Source of the DNA: Phytophthora sp. 'mugwort'
Taxonomy: Eukaryota > Oomycota > Peronosporomycetes > Peronosporales > Peronosporaceae
Reading direction: 5' to 3'
DNA: 64,000 bases
NCBI GenBank assembly: GCA_033558025.1
Contig: JAUCEF010000012.1
Span: 3,596,001 to 3,660,000, forward strand
Shown: one piece after another, positions 30,211 through 41,959 of the stretch
How the letters are laid out: each line of letters starts with the position of its first letter
Position numbering within the stretch: position 1 is the stretch's first letter
Program-made: the position numbers and the translations under genes
The notes under the pieces: generated by a model
What the model was told of the DNA's origin: nothing
Databases searched by the model: none
The model's input: only the letters and a program-made list of their open reading frames with translations

Positions 30211-31130
30211 GCGTAGAAAGAACGAATCAGTACTAGTGGTGAGTGGTAGTTAATGGTAAAGTGAGGATATTCACGTTCGAGAGTGCGAATTACAGTATTG
30301 TTTCGTCCAGAACTTTACAGTTGAGCAAAGCGATGGGCTACGAAACAACACAAACGTTCGCAGATACACAATTGGCCCGCCATTGACTATGTTGGACGTT
30401 TACAACTGCAATACTGGCCAAGACAGGGCTTAAGTCGGTTGTTCGAGCGGAAGTCTTCATGGTTTGTCGGGAAATGTATTGGGTGAAGCGAAAAAGTGAT
30501 CTGAAATCTATGGTGTTTGAGTTATACTTCGAAGTAGGTATTAAGAACTGTATTATACTTGAAAGGGGTAAGTGAATAATTGCTATTGCCTACTTTTATC
30601 GGGGTAACTACTGCGTTTCGGTAAACTATGCTGGCATTGCATATATATATGCATTCGGCACCAGTGGCTCAATTTGGTTTGGCACATTTGATCGACTTCA
30701 ACTTGAAGTCGCCAATCATGACAGAATTGATTTTCTTATCAGTAATTTCGAATCGCAATTTCATCAGAAACAAACGCAACGCAAACGTGTACTATATATA
30801 CTTCGAAATATTTATTGTTAGCATTTGTGTTGTTCAATCCAGAGCTATATCCAATCGCAATATTGCCGAACTGAGTACCGTATCCGTTGATATGCTGAGC
30901 ATGTTGTCGCAGCTCTCGATCCTATCATTGAAACACATCTTGAAACTACCTGCCTTTTCTACGATCCCGCTGAAGTCGAATCGGGAACTCGACCCACGCG
31001 CAACAGAGCTTCACCTGCCTTAGCATCGAAACCATGAGAGGTGCTGGATGCCGTGTACAGTGTTAGTTCAAAGGCGTCAGCTCGACGGGGCTATCGCGGC
31101 TCCAGGGAGTAAAGGAGAAGTCAACAAACG
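30211..31130. other. Intergenic; probable 5' LTR/leader of the Ty1/copia element in its right part
   Basis: The AT-rich left part shows nothing. From roughly 30620 to 31030 the sequence precedes the copia coding remains and may be its 5' LTR, but no matching copy is found after 36613, so this cannot be confirmed. Confidence 0.35.
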
Positions 31131-31841
31131 TTGCTTGGCAGAATGCCTCGGCAGGAACGACCAAGGCGGCGGCTCACACAAAGCGCTGTGGTTCTCCTGC
31201 AGGAGACCAATACGGAAGTGAGAAGCGTGCAGCGCGGCTGCAGCATAGCGGAGCCGCATTGGGACCCATGCTGTATTGAGTGGTTTCTGGATAGTGGTTC
31301 ACAGGTGAATTTGTGTGGGGATTTTGACATGTTTTTCGATTATGAACGTGAATCCAAGAGCAACTTGCTAATGGCCTGCTGTCAGTCTGAGATTATGCAA
31401 GCAAGTGGCAGTGTGGTATTTCGCGTGGAGAACGGAGTCACGGGTCAGTGGGAGCCGCGTTGCTTGGATGAAGTCCACTACTCGCCCAACGCGCACGTGA
31501 ACCTGATCAGCCTAGGCTACATGCGTGCCTGTGGCTTCAAGTTGGAATCAACGATGATCAGAGCACAGCGTGGCTCTGTAAGGATGGTCTAAAGCTGCGC
31601 TTCGACTGCCAATAAAATTATATGCTTTATCTCCTGCGTGCAAAGCGATCGCTGCGACTGGTGGGAGCAGTTGAGCACCGTAAAAATGCCATGGGATTGT
31701 TGCACAACCGCCTTGGGCATGTTAACATGAAGTTGATCAAAGAGCTTGCGGGAAGCCAGGTTGATTTCGGAATTAACCTTAACATGTAGTCGTTGATGGA
31801 CCCTGAATGTGTTCCGTGTTTGTCGGCTAAATTTAAGCATA
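31131..31841 (+). pseudogene. Copia pol, 5' part (protease and GAG-pre-integrase)
   Basis: 31131-31592 has WFLDSGSQVNLCGDF (aspartic protease D-S-G) and DEVHYSPNAHVNLISLGYM, the typical spacer before integrase. 31600-31800 has HNRLGHVNMKLIKELA, then CVPCLSAKFKH, the second half of the HHCC zinc site. A stop at 31590 and further stops interrupt it. The frame continues on the other side of the inserted element with RTYKRCKKSST. Confidence 0.82.
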
Positions 31842-33897
31842 CTTCTCCATTCCGTATAACTATGCAGTAAAACCTCAATCGGCAGCCAGCATCTGATCTA
31901 TAGGTCAGATCAAAGCGTTGCTGACACTATCCGAAAGCGCAAGTGAGCGCCTTCTTACAGTAATTCTTGGAGCCGCTTAGGGGTAGTTTTGGCAGTTGCA
32001 GGACGAGGCCAACTAAGCGACTTTTCAATGGTCGCAACATTCGACGCCACATTTGAGTATTTTTCTGTTTCATGTCGGACAGGTATGCTTGTGTTCGCCT
32101 CTGATCTCTCTATCTGCTGGCATATTTTCAGGCGCGACAGTGCTATTTTAATCCTGTTTACGGTTCTTTTGATAGCCATGGATTTCCGCCTTCTATTCCA
32201 TTATTTGCCATTCAGAAGCAACTGCATTTGGAAATCCTATGATTTAGATGTGCCTAGTCTAACATTTACGCTAAAAGTTACGCACTGTTTCGAGAGCAGC
32301 AAATCCGTTGTCTACGACTTCTTGTGTGACTTAAGTACGGTAGGCATCGCGGATCCTCGAAAATGGTCCTTCCAGACTGGCGGCAGCTTGTAGTTATTCC
32401 CACCAGCACAAATTATTACTGACTGCATAACCTTCTGCAATATTACAAAACATTTGTCGATCTCGGATGGCGAGAGGCGCTTGAAAGCTTCTGTTAGGCA
32501 TGGATCAATCCGTCTAAATTTTCGTCGAATGCTTGGGTTGGAGTGCCTGTAGGGCGTTGAACACCCCAAGGTCTAAGCGTCCATATCCGGCGAGAGCGGT
32601 GGCTGGCACATCAGCTCGATGTCCAGCCATCCTTCTCATCAGCTTTCACAATTTCCGCATCGTATGGTGAAATATGGGGCAAACACGGCCTAAATTTGCG
32701 TGTTGTTCGTGAGGGATGTGGCGTGGCTATACTTTAACGAATACAAAATGCTGGACATGCAACACTCTATTTTTCCGACCTAACCATCACGCCTGTTAAA
32801 CCTCGATCAGTATGCAACATGTAGTATAAATAATAAGTCAGCGTACCGGGCCATAACTTGCGAATGGCACGGAAAAAAACTTTGTGTTGATCAGCATTTT
32901 CTTGTAGCGGTTTCGAGTCATATTAACATTTTTGATAACTAATGTACCAGCTGAACGGTTTTTGGACGACCACTGAGCTGGTACACACTCAATAATAGGC
33001 CATATACCAATTTTCACGTCGAACTCCTTTTTGGCCCTGCCGTTATAACGAGGTCTAGCAGCCGCTGCTAAAAACATGACCTTACCAAGTATCTCTTTTG
33101 GTAGGGCAAACCTTCGTCAGGTGTCAAATAATATTGTTGTGCCCTCGTCGAGATTAAACCATTTTTCATCAATGTGCATAACGTCGAGCATGTGATGCAT
33201 TCTGTAAGATCCACCTATCATATTCATTTTTATGATTAAAAAGTTAGAAAAATAGAATAAAATGAGAAATTAAGTTTTACACGCATAAAGTACCAACCAA
33301 TAGGACTCTGGACGTGCGTCAAACAGAAAAGTAGACGACGGAACTTGTGAGCATCAGTCAACGGAGGTTTTACGTGCGATATTGCTCGACGTAGCCACAC
33401 TAGCCACACCCCTTCCATATAACGCCACAATGATGTCTGCGTGATGCCGCTCGCCTTGGATAACGATTCCAATTTTTGCCGCTCAACAACTGGCACAGCA
33501 GCGACGAGTGCGGCTACCTCCTCTTCCGTGCGCTTCGGGGGCCAGGGGGGGCTGCTACGCGGTTCCAACAGGTACGAAATGATTTTCGATTATTCCAAAG
33601 GTGCCAGACTCGCGTACCGCAAGCAGCGAGTTGAACCAGGAAAAGGGCAATGGATACCTTTTGTTTCGGCGACAGGTCGCGTTGACGAAGTGCGCGGGGC
33701 ATGGGGGGCAGTGGTAGCGGGACGTGAGCACGTAAGACGGGGTAGAACGTTATGGATGAATGGTGGGACTTTAGTGAGGACCAACCTAAACATTGCTTGG
33801 ACCGGGATCAACAGTATTATTATAGTAATATCGCATATGTGGACCACACACGATTTTTCGGGGTATGTCTACTGCATAGTTATACGGATCGGAGAAG
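31842..33897 (-). mobile_element. Tc1/mariner-type transposon inserted in the copia element
   Basis: 2,056 bp. The ends are 28-bp inverted repeats (31842-31869 and 33870-33897) starting CTTCTCC and sharing TCCGTATAACTATGCAGTA. TA stands directly outside both (31840-31841 and 33898-33899). Taking the element and one TA away rejoins the copia zinc-site region in one frame (KFKH with RTYKRCKKSST), which proves insertion into copia. Confidence 0.88.
32312..33702 (-). pseudogene. Tc1/mariner-type transposase, broken
   Basis: From the right end inward on the minus strand: RDLSPKQKVSIALFLVQ (from 33702), KLESLSKASGITQTSLWRYME (33480-33420, helix-turn-helix), ISHVKPPLTDAHKFRRLLF, HIDEKWFNLDEG near 33180 with the first catalytic Asp, MFLAAAARPRYNGRAKKEFD and RSAGTLVIKNVNMT (33077-32900), and near the left end SPSEIDKCFVILQKVM with GGNNYKLP (32480-32390). 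The stretch with the second Asp (DNAPTH type) is not readable, and frames change many times. Confidence 0.75.
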
Positions 33898-36613
33898 TAG
33901 AACGTACAAGCGATGTAAGAAATCATCCACTTGAGAAAGCTATCAGTTGATCTGTGTAGTATCAATCAGGGCACAGCCACTGGTGAAAAAAATTCATGCT
34001 CGTGGTTGATGAGGCCACTCGATACAAGTGGTGCCACTTGCTGAAGCAGAGGAGCGAAGCTACATCATTGATTAAGGAGCTCATCCTGCGACTCAACACG
34101 CAGTTCAAAAAAGTCGGACATCACGTGACGACGCTGCATTTAGATCAAGGTGGCGAGTTCATGAATGAAGAACTACGTCAATTCTGCTCAAGCAAGGGCA
34201 TCTTGAACAAGTGTACCAATGCATTCTCACCTGGGGAGAACAGTGTCGTAGAGCGGGCGAACGGGATGGTGCTTCCTTGACTTCGCGCTGCACTTCATGC
34301 CACGAACCTGGCCAACTTGTTATGGGGTGACGCTCTCCTGCACACGGTTGACACGATGAACCTCTTGCCCAACAGCAACTCTGCGTGGGAAGTCACCGCA
34401 CGAAATGCTGTTCGGGTCTGTACCGGTAGTGCGCCATCTACGGACGTGGTGTTGTTTCGTACATGCCTATGTACCACCTGAAACACGTACAACAAGGGCA
34501 AAGCTAGACCCGCGGTCTACGCTCACGCTCTTTCTCGGCTACAGCACGGAAACCACTGGCTACAAGCCAATGGATCTCCGAACTGGTTTGGTGACGACTA
34601 GACGCAGTGGAAATGTGCATTTTCCTGAGAAATTTACTGTGGCAAGTGATTACGCCCGTCGACAGCGGTTGAACACTCACAAATGAAATTCCAGTCGTAC
34701 CCTATCACGTCAACATTCGAGGATCGCTTATTCCCTGAAGCCGGAGCAGTTCCGAGGATCTCGACTGCACCAAGGACGTTTTTCCTACCTCCAGAGCGAG
34801 AGCTGACAAAAATTTCCGATCCTGTGGAAGCATCAGATCCAATCAAGGCCAATCAGCCAGCGCTGTGAAACCTGTACGGAAGAAGCAAAAACGCCAGCGG
34901 CGCTCTAACTATGGTGGTGATTCCAGCGATGAATTCACGCCACCACCGCGAACCCACGAAAAAAGGAAGTTGCCTTCTCGTCTCCGCGAGTACGTGGTCG
35001 GCTCCATCCTAAACTCTCTAGCTGAGATCCCGATACCCAACACGTACAAACAGGCCAATGCGTGTATATATTGGCTTGAATGGAAGGCAGCCATAGAGGA
35101 AGTGCTGGCGTCTTTGCGAGATCATAGCACGTGGAAACTTGTTGACCGAGCAAAAGCTAAACACCAGACGGTAATAACCAACCGCTGGGTCTTGCGGTGA
35201 ACGCGACGCCAGGGGTGGGATAATAAGATTCAAGGCTCGCTAGTGATTCATGGATTCAAGCTGAGGTGTTGAAACATTTCCCCCTGTCATCCGCTTTGAG
35301 ACCATTAGAGCAGTCATTCTGTATGCTGTGAAGTGAGGCTGGCAACTCCTACAGTTTGATGTCCAGACAGCGTTCTTGTACGGACTTCTAGATTAATGCA
35401 TCTTCATGGAACAGCCTGCAGGCTTTGAAGAAAACGGAGGCTAGTATATTTGCCAGTTGGTCAAGTCATTGTACGGTCTGAAACAAGCACAAGCTGTATG
35501 GAACAAGACACTTCATAAGCTACTGACGGAAAATCGGATTTACGCGCTTGGACAGCGACACGGATTCTATGCGATGTACGGGTCTGATGGAGACGTGAAT
35601 GTGCTGCTCACTGTCTATGTAGATGACCTTCTTCTAATGGGACCTCCCCGGTTATCTCGAACATTGCTGACAAATTGAAGGGGGCATTCACCCTCATGAG
35701 CATGGGTTAGGTGAAGTTCCTGCTTGGAATTGAAATTACGATCGACTGAACCCACAACAAGATTGTCTATTGCCAGCGTGCACACATCGACAAGGCCCTG
35801 AAGGCTCACAATATGCAAGATGCGTATGGCTGCTGGACACCTCAATCGATCATCGAGTCGAAGGCCAAGGTAAAGCCCCTTGCGCCCGGCACAAAGCTGC
35901 CATATCGGGAGATCGTAGGGTCACTCCATTACTTAGTATCTGGCTCGCGGCCTGACATCGCATATGCTGTGCGTCATCTTGGCAAGTACTTGTCGTGCTT
36001 TGAGCACAAACACTACCGTGAAGCTCAGCGAGTTATTGCGTTATCTCAAACAGACACGTGATCATGGATTGGAGATGGACGTCGTGCCAGGTGACGATGT
36101 TGAAGTTGTTGTCTTCACTGATAGTGATTATGCCAACGACCCGGATGATTCAAAATCGATCTCGGGGTACATCACTTCCTCGATGGCAACGTTATCTCCT
36201 GTGGATCACGGAAGCAAGGTATCAACGCGCAATCTAGTACTGAAGATGAATACATAACGATGAATGAAGGCGTGGAAGATATCCTGTGGATAGACGGGCT
36301 TCTAGAGGAACTACAGTGGTCTACAACGACACCATTGTTGCGTGGTGACAACCAAGCAGCTCTATACCTAACAGAGATATCAGACAAGCATGCGGCAACC
36401 AAGCATATCAAGAACAAATATCATCTCGTCCGCCATCTTATTGATAATGGAGAGCTTAAAACGCAACATGTGTCAACCAACGAGAATACTGCAGATATCA
36501 TGACCAAGGCATTGACCAATGATAAGGCACCAGTGCTGCTGCAGTGGTACCGCTGGTACCTCACAGGCCACGTCATGTCTTGTCAACGTGAGCGTTGCAG
36601 AACAAACACTTGA
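33898..36613 (+). pseudogene. Copia pol, 3' part (integrase, reverse transcriptase, RNase H)
   Basis: Integrase: 33996-34280 has VVDEATRYKWCHLLKQRSEA, HLDQGGEF and the ERANGM motif, covering the DDE residues. The linker at 34683-35200 is Lys/Arg/Pro-rich and ends WKAAIEEVLASLRDHSTWKL, the start of reverse transcriptase. Palm: LLTVYVDDLLLMG at 35608-35646. Connection and RNase H: VGSLHYLVSGSRPDIAYAV (about 35912-35970), FTDSDYANDPDDSKSISGY (36115-36170), LLRGDNQAALYL and TKHIKNKYHLVRHLI (36338-36440). It ends with TKALTNDKA. Five or more frame changes and many stops are present. Confidence 0.85.
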
Positions 36614-36935
36614 TTTCCACAGCAAAATAATAGGAAAATACAAACAAGTAAACTAAAACGCATTCGCAAGACTTTAAAATTAATATAAGTATTGACACAA
36701 ATACACTATTTTAAACGAGCGGTCATTATTAGCCGGGCCTTTTGAAATGTCGCTGTGCAGTGATCTCGTTCCCATAGGTCAAAATTCCACGTCGTTACTC
36801 CCCCTCTCGGTCTTATACGAGCGCCAGTCAATCTTTGCGTGCCACCCGTCCTTGCCTCTGAGCCGCACAGCCAGCCGCCGCAGTCACTCTCGCAGCCGCA
36901 CAGCTCAGTCAAAGAGCCCCTCTCGATCAGATAGC

Positions 36936-38186
36936 ATGGTGTTCCTCCGTAAGCTCTTGGCCACGTCGGCCAAGGCCGCCAACCGTTCGGCCTCTCGCTC
37001 CATGGCTACGTTTGACCGCTCCAAGCCTCATCTGAACGTGGGCACTATCGGCCACGTCGATCACGGCAAGACGACGCTCACGGCCGCCATCACCAAGGTT
37101 CTCTCGGAGACGGGCGGCGCCGAGTTCACGAGCTACGCTGACATTGACAAGGCGCCCGAGGAGCGCGCGCGTGGTATCACAATCTCCACGGCCCATGTTG
37201 AGTACGAGACGGCCAAGCGCCACTACGCCCACGTGGATTGCCCAGGCCACGCTGATTACGTGAAGAACATGATCACGGGTGCGGCTCAGATGGACGGCGG
37301 CATCCTGGTCGTGTCGGCCGGCGACGGCCCGATGCCTCAGACTCGCGAGCACATCCTGCTGGCCCGTCAGGTCGGCGTGCCGGCCCTCGTGGTCTTTATG
37401 AACAAGGTGGACCAGGTGGACGACGAGGAGTTGCTGGAGCTTGTGGAGATGGAGATCCGTGAGCTGCTCGAGGCTTACGACTTCCCGGCCGATGAGATTC
37501 CCGTCGTGCAGGGCTCGGCCCTAGCCGCCGTCGAGGGCCGCGACCACACCATTGGCCGCGACGCTGTGCTTAAGCTGATGGACGAGGTGGACGCCTATAT
37601 CCCGGACCCCGTTCGTGACTTCGAAAAGCCCTTCCTCATGCCGGTGGAGGATGTGTTTTCTATCTCGGGCCGTGGCACCGTCGTGTCGGGGCGTGTGGAG
37701 CAGGGTATCATTAACGCTGGTGACGAGGTTGAGCTCGTTGGCCTGAAGGACAGCTCCAAGACCACATGCACGGGCGTCGAGATGTTCAAGAAGTCCCTGG
37801 ACCGTGGCCAGGCTGGCGACAACGTTGGCCTGCTGCTGCGTGGCCTGAAGCGTGATGAGGTACTTCGCGGCCAGGTGCTGTGCAAGCCCGGCACTATCAA
37901 CCCGCACACCAAGTTCGAGGCCGAAGTGTACGTGCTTAAGAAGGAGGAGGGCGGCCGTCACACGCCCTTTTTCAGCAACTACCGGCCGCAGTTCTTCTTC
38001 CGTACTGCCGATGTGACGGGCAACATCCAGCTCAAGGCGGGCACGGAGATGGTCATGCCTGGTGACAACACGGCCATCGACATTGAGCTTATCCACCCCA
38101 TCGCTCTGGACGCCGGTATGAAGTTCAGCATCCGTGAGGGCGGCCGCACTATCGGTGCTGGTGTCGTTTCCAAGGTCGAGTCGTAG
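36936..38186 (+). CDS. TUFM: Mitochondrial translation elongation factor Tu
   Basis: 416 residues without an intron. The first 30 residues ([20 protein letters not shown]) are rich in Arg, Ser and Ala with no acids, a mitochondrial targeting sequence. The GTPase domain has GHVDHGKTT (G1), RARGITIS (G2), DCPGHADY (G3), NKVDQ (G4) and SAL (G5), followed by domain 2 ([13 protein letters not shown]) and domain 3 ([21 protein letters not shown]). It delivers aminoacyl-tRNA to mitochondrial ribosomes. An in-frame ATG at 36747 would add 63 Ser/Arg-rich residues; 36936 is preferred because the targeting sequence starts there. The copia remnant ends about 320 bp upstream. Confidence 0.95.
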   Translation: MVFLRKLLATSAKAANRSASRSMATFDRSKPHLNVGTIGHVDHGKTTLTAAITKVLSETGGAEFTSYADIDKAPEERARGITISTAHVEYETAKRHYAHVDCPGHADYVKNMITGAAQMDGGILVVSAGDGPMPQTREHILLARQVGVPALVVFMNKVDQVDDEELLELVEMEIRELLEAYDFPADEIPVVQGSALAAVEGRDHTIGRDAVLKLMDEVDAYIPDPVRDFEKPFLMPVEDVFSISGRGTVVSGRVEQGIINAGDEVELVGLKDSSKTTCTGVEMFKKSLDRGQAGDNVGLLLRGLKRDEVLRGQVLCKPGTINPHTKFEAEVYVLKKEEGGRHTPFFSNYRPQFFFRTADVTGNIQLKAGTEMVMPGDNTAIDIELIHPIALDAGMKFSIREGGRTIGAGVVSKVES

Positions 38187-38727
38187 ATATTTTTCTGCAG
38201 AGCGACTGCAGTAGATGCATGGGGTCGAGGCGAGAACTGCTGAAAGGCATCGAGCTTAGATGCGTGGATAGTGTCGAACCGAGTAACCAAAAACAATACA
38301 TTCAATCACAAACTAACGCACCAGGGTAGCAAACAATAATTATATTGTTGCCTCGAACAGTGTACGAGAGGGTATCAGCTGACGTAACTTACCGGGATCT
38401 GATGCTTCAAAGTTGAAGCTCAGATGACATATTTTGCCGGTATAGAATGTGTTTCAATTTCTGCACAGCCCAAAACTTTGCAAAGAAAATTGTGGACAAC
38501 TGACAATACAAAGTTACAGTCTCCCATTTCCAAGTTTCAAATCAACAACTAAAAAAATCATATGAAGCGTATGAAACTAAGTGTATCATCAGTTTGTGTG
38601 TCCCTTGTCTGCTTTTCTTTCCTCCTCATTTACCATAGAATTCAAGCGGTGAAAGTCTTGTCGATGTATACTCTCCAGCAAATTGAGTTGAGTCTACTAC
38701 GAGGACCAGGCGTCTCGCAGTGGCGGC
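38187..38727. other. Intergenic between convergent EF-Tu and kinase genes
   Basis: AT-rich 3' flanks, with nothing recognisable. A short plus-strand frame at 38562-38834 has a hydrophobic start but runs into the kinase on the other strand and is not called. Confidence 0.5.
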
Positions 38728-40356
38728 CTATGAAGCGGCCACCGAAGCGGCCATTGCGGCCTTCGCCGAAGCTGCGGCGCTACTGGTCGCACGCGACTCG
38801 GAAATGGAGCTTTGATACGTGCGGAAAGCGTTGACAATATGCGGAAAACTGGGTCGCAGTTCCGGCTGACGGTTCCAACAGGCCTTCATCAATCGTGAGA
38901 AGAACGGCGGGCAGTCGCGTGGGATATTCGGCCGCAAGTTGCGGTTAAGCACGCCGAGCGCAGCCTGAATCTGACTCATACCGTCATACGGACACTCACC
39001 TGTGACAATTTCCCAGATGACGATACCAAACGAGAACACGTCGGCCTTCTCCGTGTACTTCTGGTTGCCGAGAACTTCCGGTGCCATCCATTGGACAGTA
39101 CCACAGTTTCCTGTCATAGTTTGCACGTGAGCCTTCACACGCGCAAGACCAAAGTCCGACAATTTAATGTTGAAGTTTTTATCCACAAGCAAGTTGGGAC
39201 TTTTCAAATCTCGGTGCAGAATCGGACGCTCAAAGTGGTGCAAATACGACATCCCCTTGGCCGTGTCGTAGATGAAGCGGGACCTCATTTCCTGGTCAAT
39301 CGACTTGCGGTTCATCCGTAGCACTCCCCACAGTGACCCACGCTGCAACAGCTCCACCACCAGTGCTCGGTGCGGTGGTTCCATACACGCTCCCAATAGT
39401 CTGCAAATGTTTGGGTGTCGTAACACGCTCATGATCTCCACTTCCGACTGGAATTCATTCAGGATATCACTGCGCAGATCCTGACAGATGAGCAACTTAA
39501 CGGCCACGCTCTTGCCGCGCCATTTGCCTTCGTGCACCTTGCCGAATGCACCCTCTCCGATCATCCTGCCAAGAGTTATTTCGTTGAAGTTGATGTTCTG
39601 ACTGTAACTTGTGGGCCTGCGCTTCACCGCTGCCTTGTCCTTTGAGACGTCAACTGGAGCTGGTGGCGGCTTGGCCACTGCAGCAACATTAGCCTCTTTT
39701 TTGACAGCTTCGGCTTGAACGACCTTCTCGTCTACACTGACAATGGTTTGGTCGGTCTTCGCCGACTCGGCGTCGCTGTTGTCTGTGTCGTTGGTGGCCT
39801 TGGTGTCGTGGCCGGCATTGAACCAGGCCGAGAGGAAGTGCGGAATCTTGGCCTTCTTGGCGCCGTCCAGCTTGAGTTGCTGCACCGGCTCCATAGTCTG
39901 GCCCAGGAACTCGGTCGAGTTGCGACGTCCGCGGTGCTTCCGGCCGTTATCATTGCGGACCGTGGCCACGGCCTCTTCCTGTTCGGGCTTGGCCTCGTGC
40001 TGCCTTTTGTCGGCCTCCTCCGTCTCCTGCTGCTTGGCTTTCTCGCCCCGTTGCTTGGCCTTTTGCTGCCGTCGTAGCTCCTCGCGGAAGGCCGCCTTTT
40101 GGTTGATATCCAGCGTCGCAGCCTCCGAGTCTACTGGCGCGTCTGGCCGCGGCGGAAGCTTTGGCACGCGACGTCCCACGACGGCCGCGGCGTTGCCTGG
40201 CCCCATTTTGATAGGCGACCCCACAGTGCCGAAGAACGTGCTCGTGCGCGTGGGCGCCGCGTTTGGGTCGATGCGCAGCGGGTTGACCGGCTTCTTTCGG
40301 CGCTGAAACGTCAGCTTGCGCTGGTTGCCGCGAACCTTGGTGTTCTCCTTGTTCAT
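38728..40356 (-). CDS. TKL/Raf-like protein kinase
   Basis: 542 residues from ATG 40356; upstream the frame is open but has no ATG. Residues 1-255 are low complexity: basic N-terminus, a Lys/Glu/Gln-rich probable coiled coil at 88-128, and Ala/Pro/Asp-rich linkers. The kinase domain runs from about 260 to 515: glycine loop [12 protein letters not shown] lysine at 287, HRDLKSPN at 381-388, DFG at 401-403, APE at 425-427, and the [12 protein letters not shown] segment of helix F. HRDLKSPN with [10 protein letters not shown] marks the tyrosine-kinase-like (Raf/MAP3K-type) group; substrates are expected to be Ser/Thr. The C-terminal 25 residues are almost all Ala and Ser. All catalytic residues are present, so the enzyme should be active. 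No membrane segment. Confidence 0.9.
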   Translation of the reverse strand: MNKENTKVRGNQRKLTFQRRKKPVNPLRIDPNAAPTRTSTFFGTVGSPIKMGPGNAAAVVGRRVPKLPPRPDAPVDSEAATLDINQKAAFREELRRQQKAKQRGEKAKQQETEEADKRQHEAKPEQEEAVATVRNDNGRKHRGRRNSTEFLGQTMEPVQQLKLDGAKKAKIPHFLSAWFNAGHDTKATNDTDNSDAESAKTDQTIVSVDEKVVQAEAVKKEANVAAVAKPPPAPVDVSKDKAAVKRRPTSYSQNINFNEITLGRMIGEGAFGKVHEGKWRGKSVAVKLLICQDLRSDILNEFQSEVEIMSVLRHPNICRLLGACMEPPHRALVVELLQRGSLWGVLRMNRKSIDQEMRSRFIYDTAKGMSYLHHFERPILHRDLKSPNLLVDKNFNIKLSDFGLARVKAHVQTMTGNCGTVQWMAPEVLGNQKYTEKADVFSFGIVIWEIVTGECPYDGMSQIQAALGVLNRNLRPNIPRDCPPFFSRLMKACWNRQPELRPSFPHIVNAFRTYQSSISESRATSSAAASAKAAMAASVAAS

Positions 40357-41959
40357 GGCCTCAAACTTATAGAGATTGCCACCCAACGCCGCGTCGAGAC
40401 CTTTCGGTTTGCTGGCAAAGAGGGAAGTGGCCGCGACTGTTGCCGCTGTCCTGCCAACCCTTGCCGCTCTCTTCCGCGAACTTGGTTGCCTTTTTCAGAC
40501 ACTGAACTCCTCTGGAGGTCGGTTGCACTCATTCTCTCCCGCAGCGACAACCCAGTCAAACTATTTGGCAATGGCAACACGGACATTTCCGCTGCCAGCT
40601 GGGGAATCCACTTATCGCTAAAGTGTCAAATGCCACGCAATTACTCACGCAGGAGACCAGCGCAGCGCTCCCATCACTCCACCAGCGAATCTGCAACAGC
40701 GACGAGAAGTTCTTGCCTTTCAAGAAGACGGCGGCGTCTTCGCTTAACGGCAACTCAACACGTCCGCGTGCACACGCCAAGTAACAAACCGTGGCGGACT
40801 GTCCAGGTTCAGGTGCAGCTCCATCAACCAGATGGGTATGCGATGCCGAAGATAAAAGACGTCGAGTCGCAAGACAATCAAGCGGTGCATCGGAGTCTCT
40901 CTCTCGCAGCAGCGATGGATGGCTTTCTGAACCGAGCGGGCGAGGCAGAATAAGTTCGTCCACACTTGAGAGCATCTTGCGTTATCGGATCTTTCGTCTC
41001 TCTTGCCGGTGGCAAATTGACGCAACGGTAAGACCGAAGCAGCATTTCTTTTTGACAAACGGCGGGACTACGAGATTTTGACAGGAAGCAACTGAAAAAG
41101 AAACGTCTTCGACGTTGTGTAAGTGGCGACATCTCGACAAAAACTCCTTAAACGAGTCCTGAAAGCAGTTCTTCCCCCATATTCCGTGATCACGTGCTGT
41201 GAGCTGGTCCCGCCGTGTGGACTTCTGGGGGGACAAATGAGTTGAAGTTGACTGGATTGGAATCGAAAATTTAAGCCATGTTTCTAGGAAAATGCTTAGC
41301 CAGAAAAGTTGTCAGAAATACAACTTTTTCGCGGGGAACGTATGGGTACACACCTCCACGTCAGTCGCTTGACTGTAGGATACTGTAGGATGGCGCCGAT
41401 ATTTTAATATAAAATACTTATGCTGTACAATATAAAATACTTACATTGTACATATACCAAGTCGGCCGCCCCGCCCCGCTTGATGACATTTTCACGAGCA
41501 GCAAGCCGCAGCAAACTCACTTTCTCACGCAATCAACGACGCTGGTACATGTCCATGTATGCGGAGTGGACATGCAGTAAAGAGGTCTGTCTGGCCTGGC
41601 TTCACCAAGCACTTGAGCCACGCGACGATGCAAATTTCCCTTTAATAGCAAATGTACACTGTGAGTAAAAGCGTTGGTTAGTGGAAATTATTCTTTCGAG
41701 ACTCGCGTGGCCATGCGTTTAGTCGCTGTGGATACGAATTCGAAGAGCTTCTTAAAATGTCGATATGTCTGAAAATCTCTTGGATTTGATATACGCTTCA
41801 TCTCTTGACTCTGCTCACGTCGTCGTGTCGCGTCAACCAAAGAACGGAGCTGAAGCGAGTTTGTGGGATTTGAGGGGACACACACTGGGTGGTCGGGCCG
41901 CGTCTATCGTTGCGGTAAGTCCCCCACTTTGTATTGTGTGAACGGATACTTTCGGAGCG
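40357..41959. other. Intergenic, divergent promoters of the kinase and START-like genes
   Basis: 1.6 kb. Open frames at 40099-40953 and 40375-41236 lie opposite or upstream of the kinase without domains. ATACTGTAGGAT and TACTTAC-type short repeats occur near 41390-41450. No gene supported. Confidence 0.5.

Larger units (their letters stand above)
31131..36613 (+). mobile_element. Ty1/copia retrotransposon, degenerate and interrupted
   Basis: Plus-strand copia pol in the order protease, GAG-pre-integrase, integrase, reverse transcriptase, RNase H. It is split at 31841/33898 by a Tc1/mariner element. Integrase before reverse transcriptase is the copia order. No second LTR is seen; the right end stops about 130 bp before the first possible EF-Tu start. 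Multiple stops and frameshifts show it is dead. Confidence 0.85.

Noticed and set aside
37521..38096. 191-codon open frame antisense to EF-Tu
   Set aside because: It is a codon-bias shadow of a strongly conserved plus-strand gene and has no domain.
40099..40953. 284-codon plus-strand frame opposite the kinase N-terminus
   Set aside because: Overlaps low-complexity kinase codons and continues into non-coding DNA without recognisable content.
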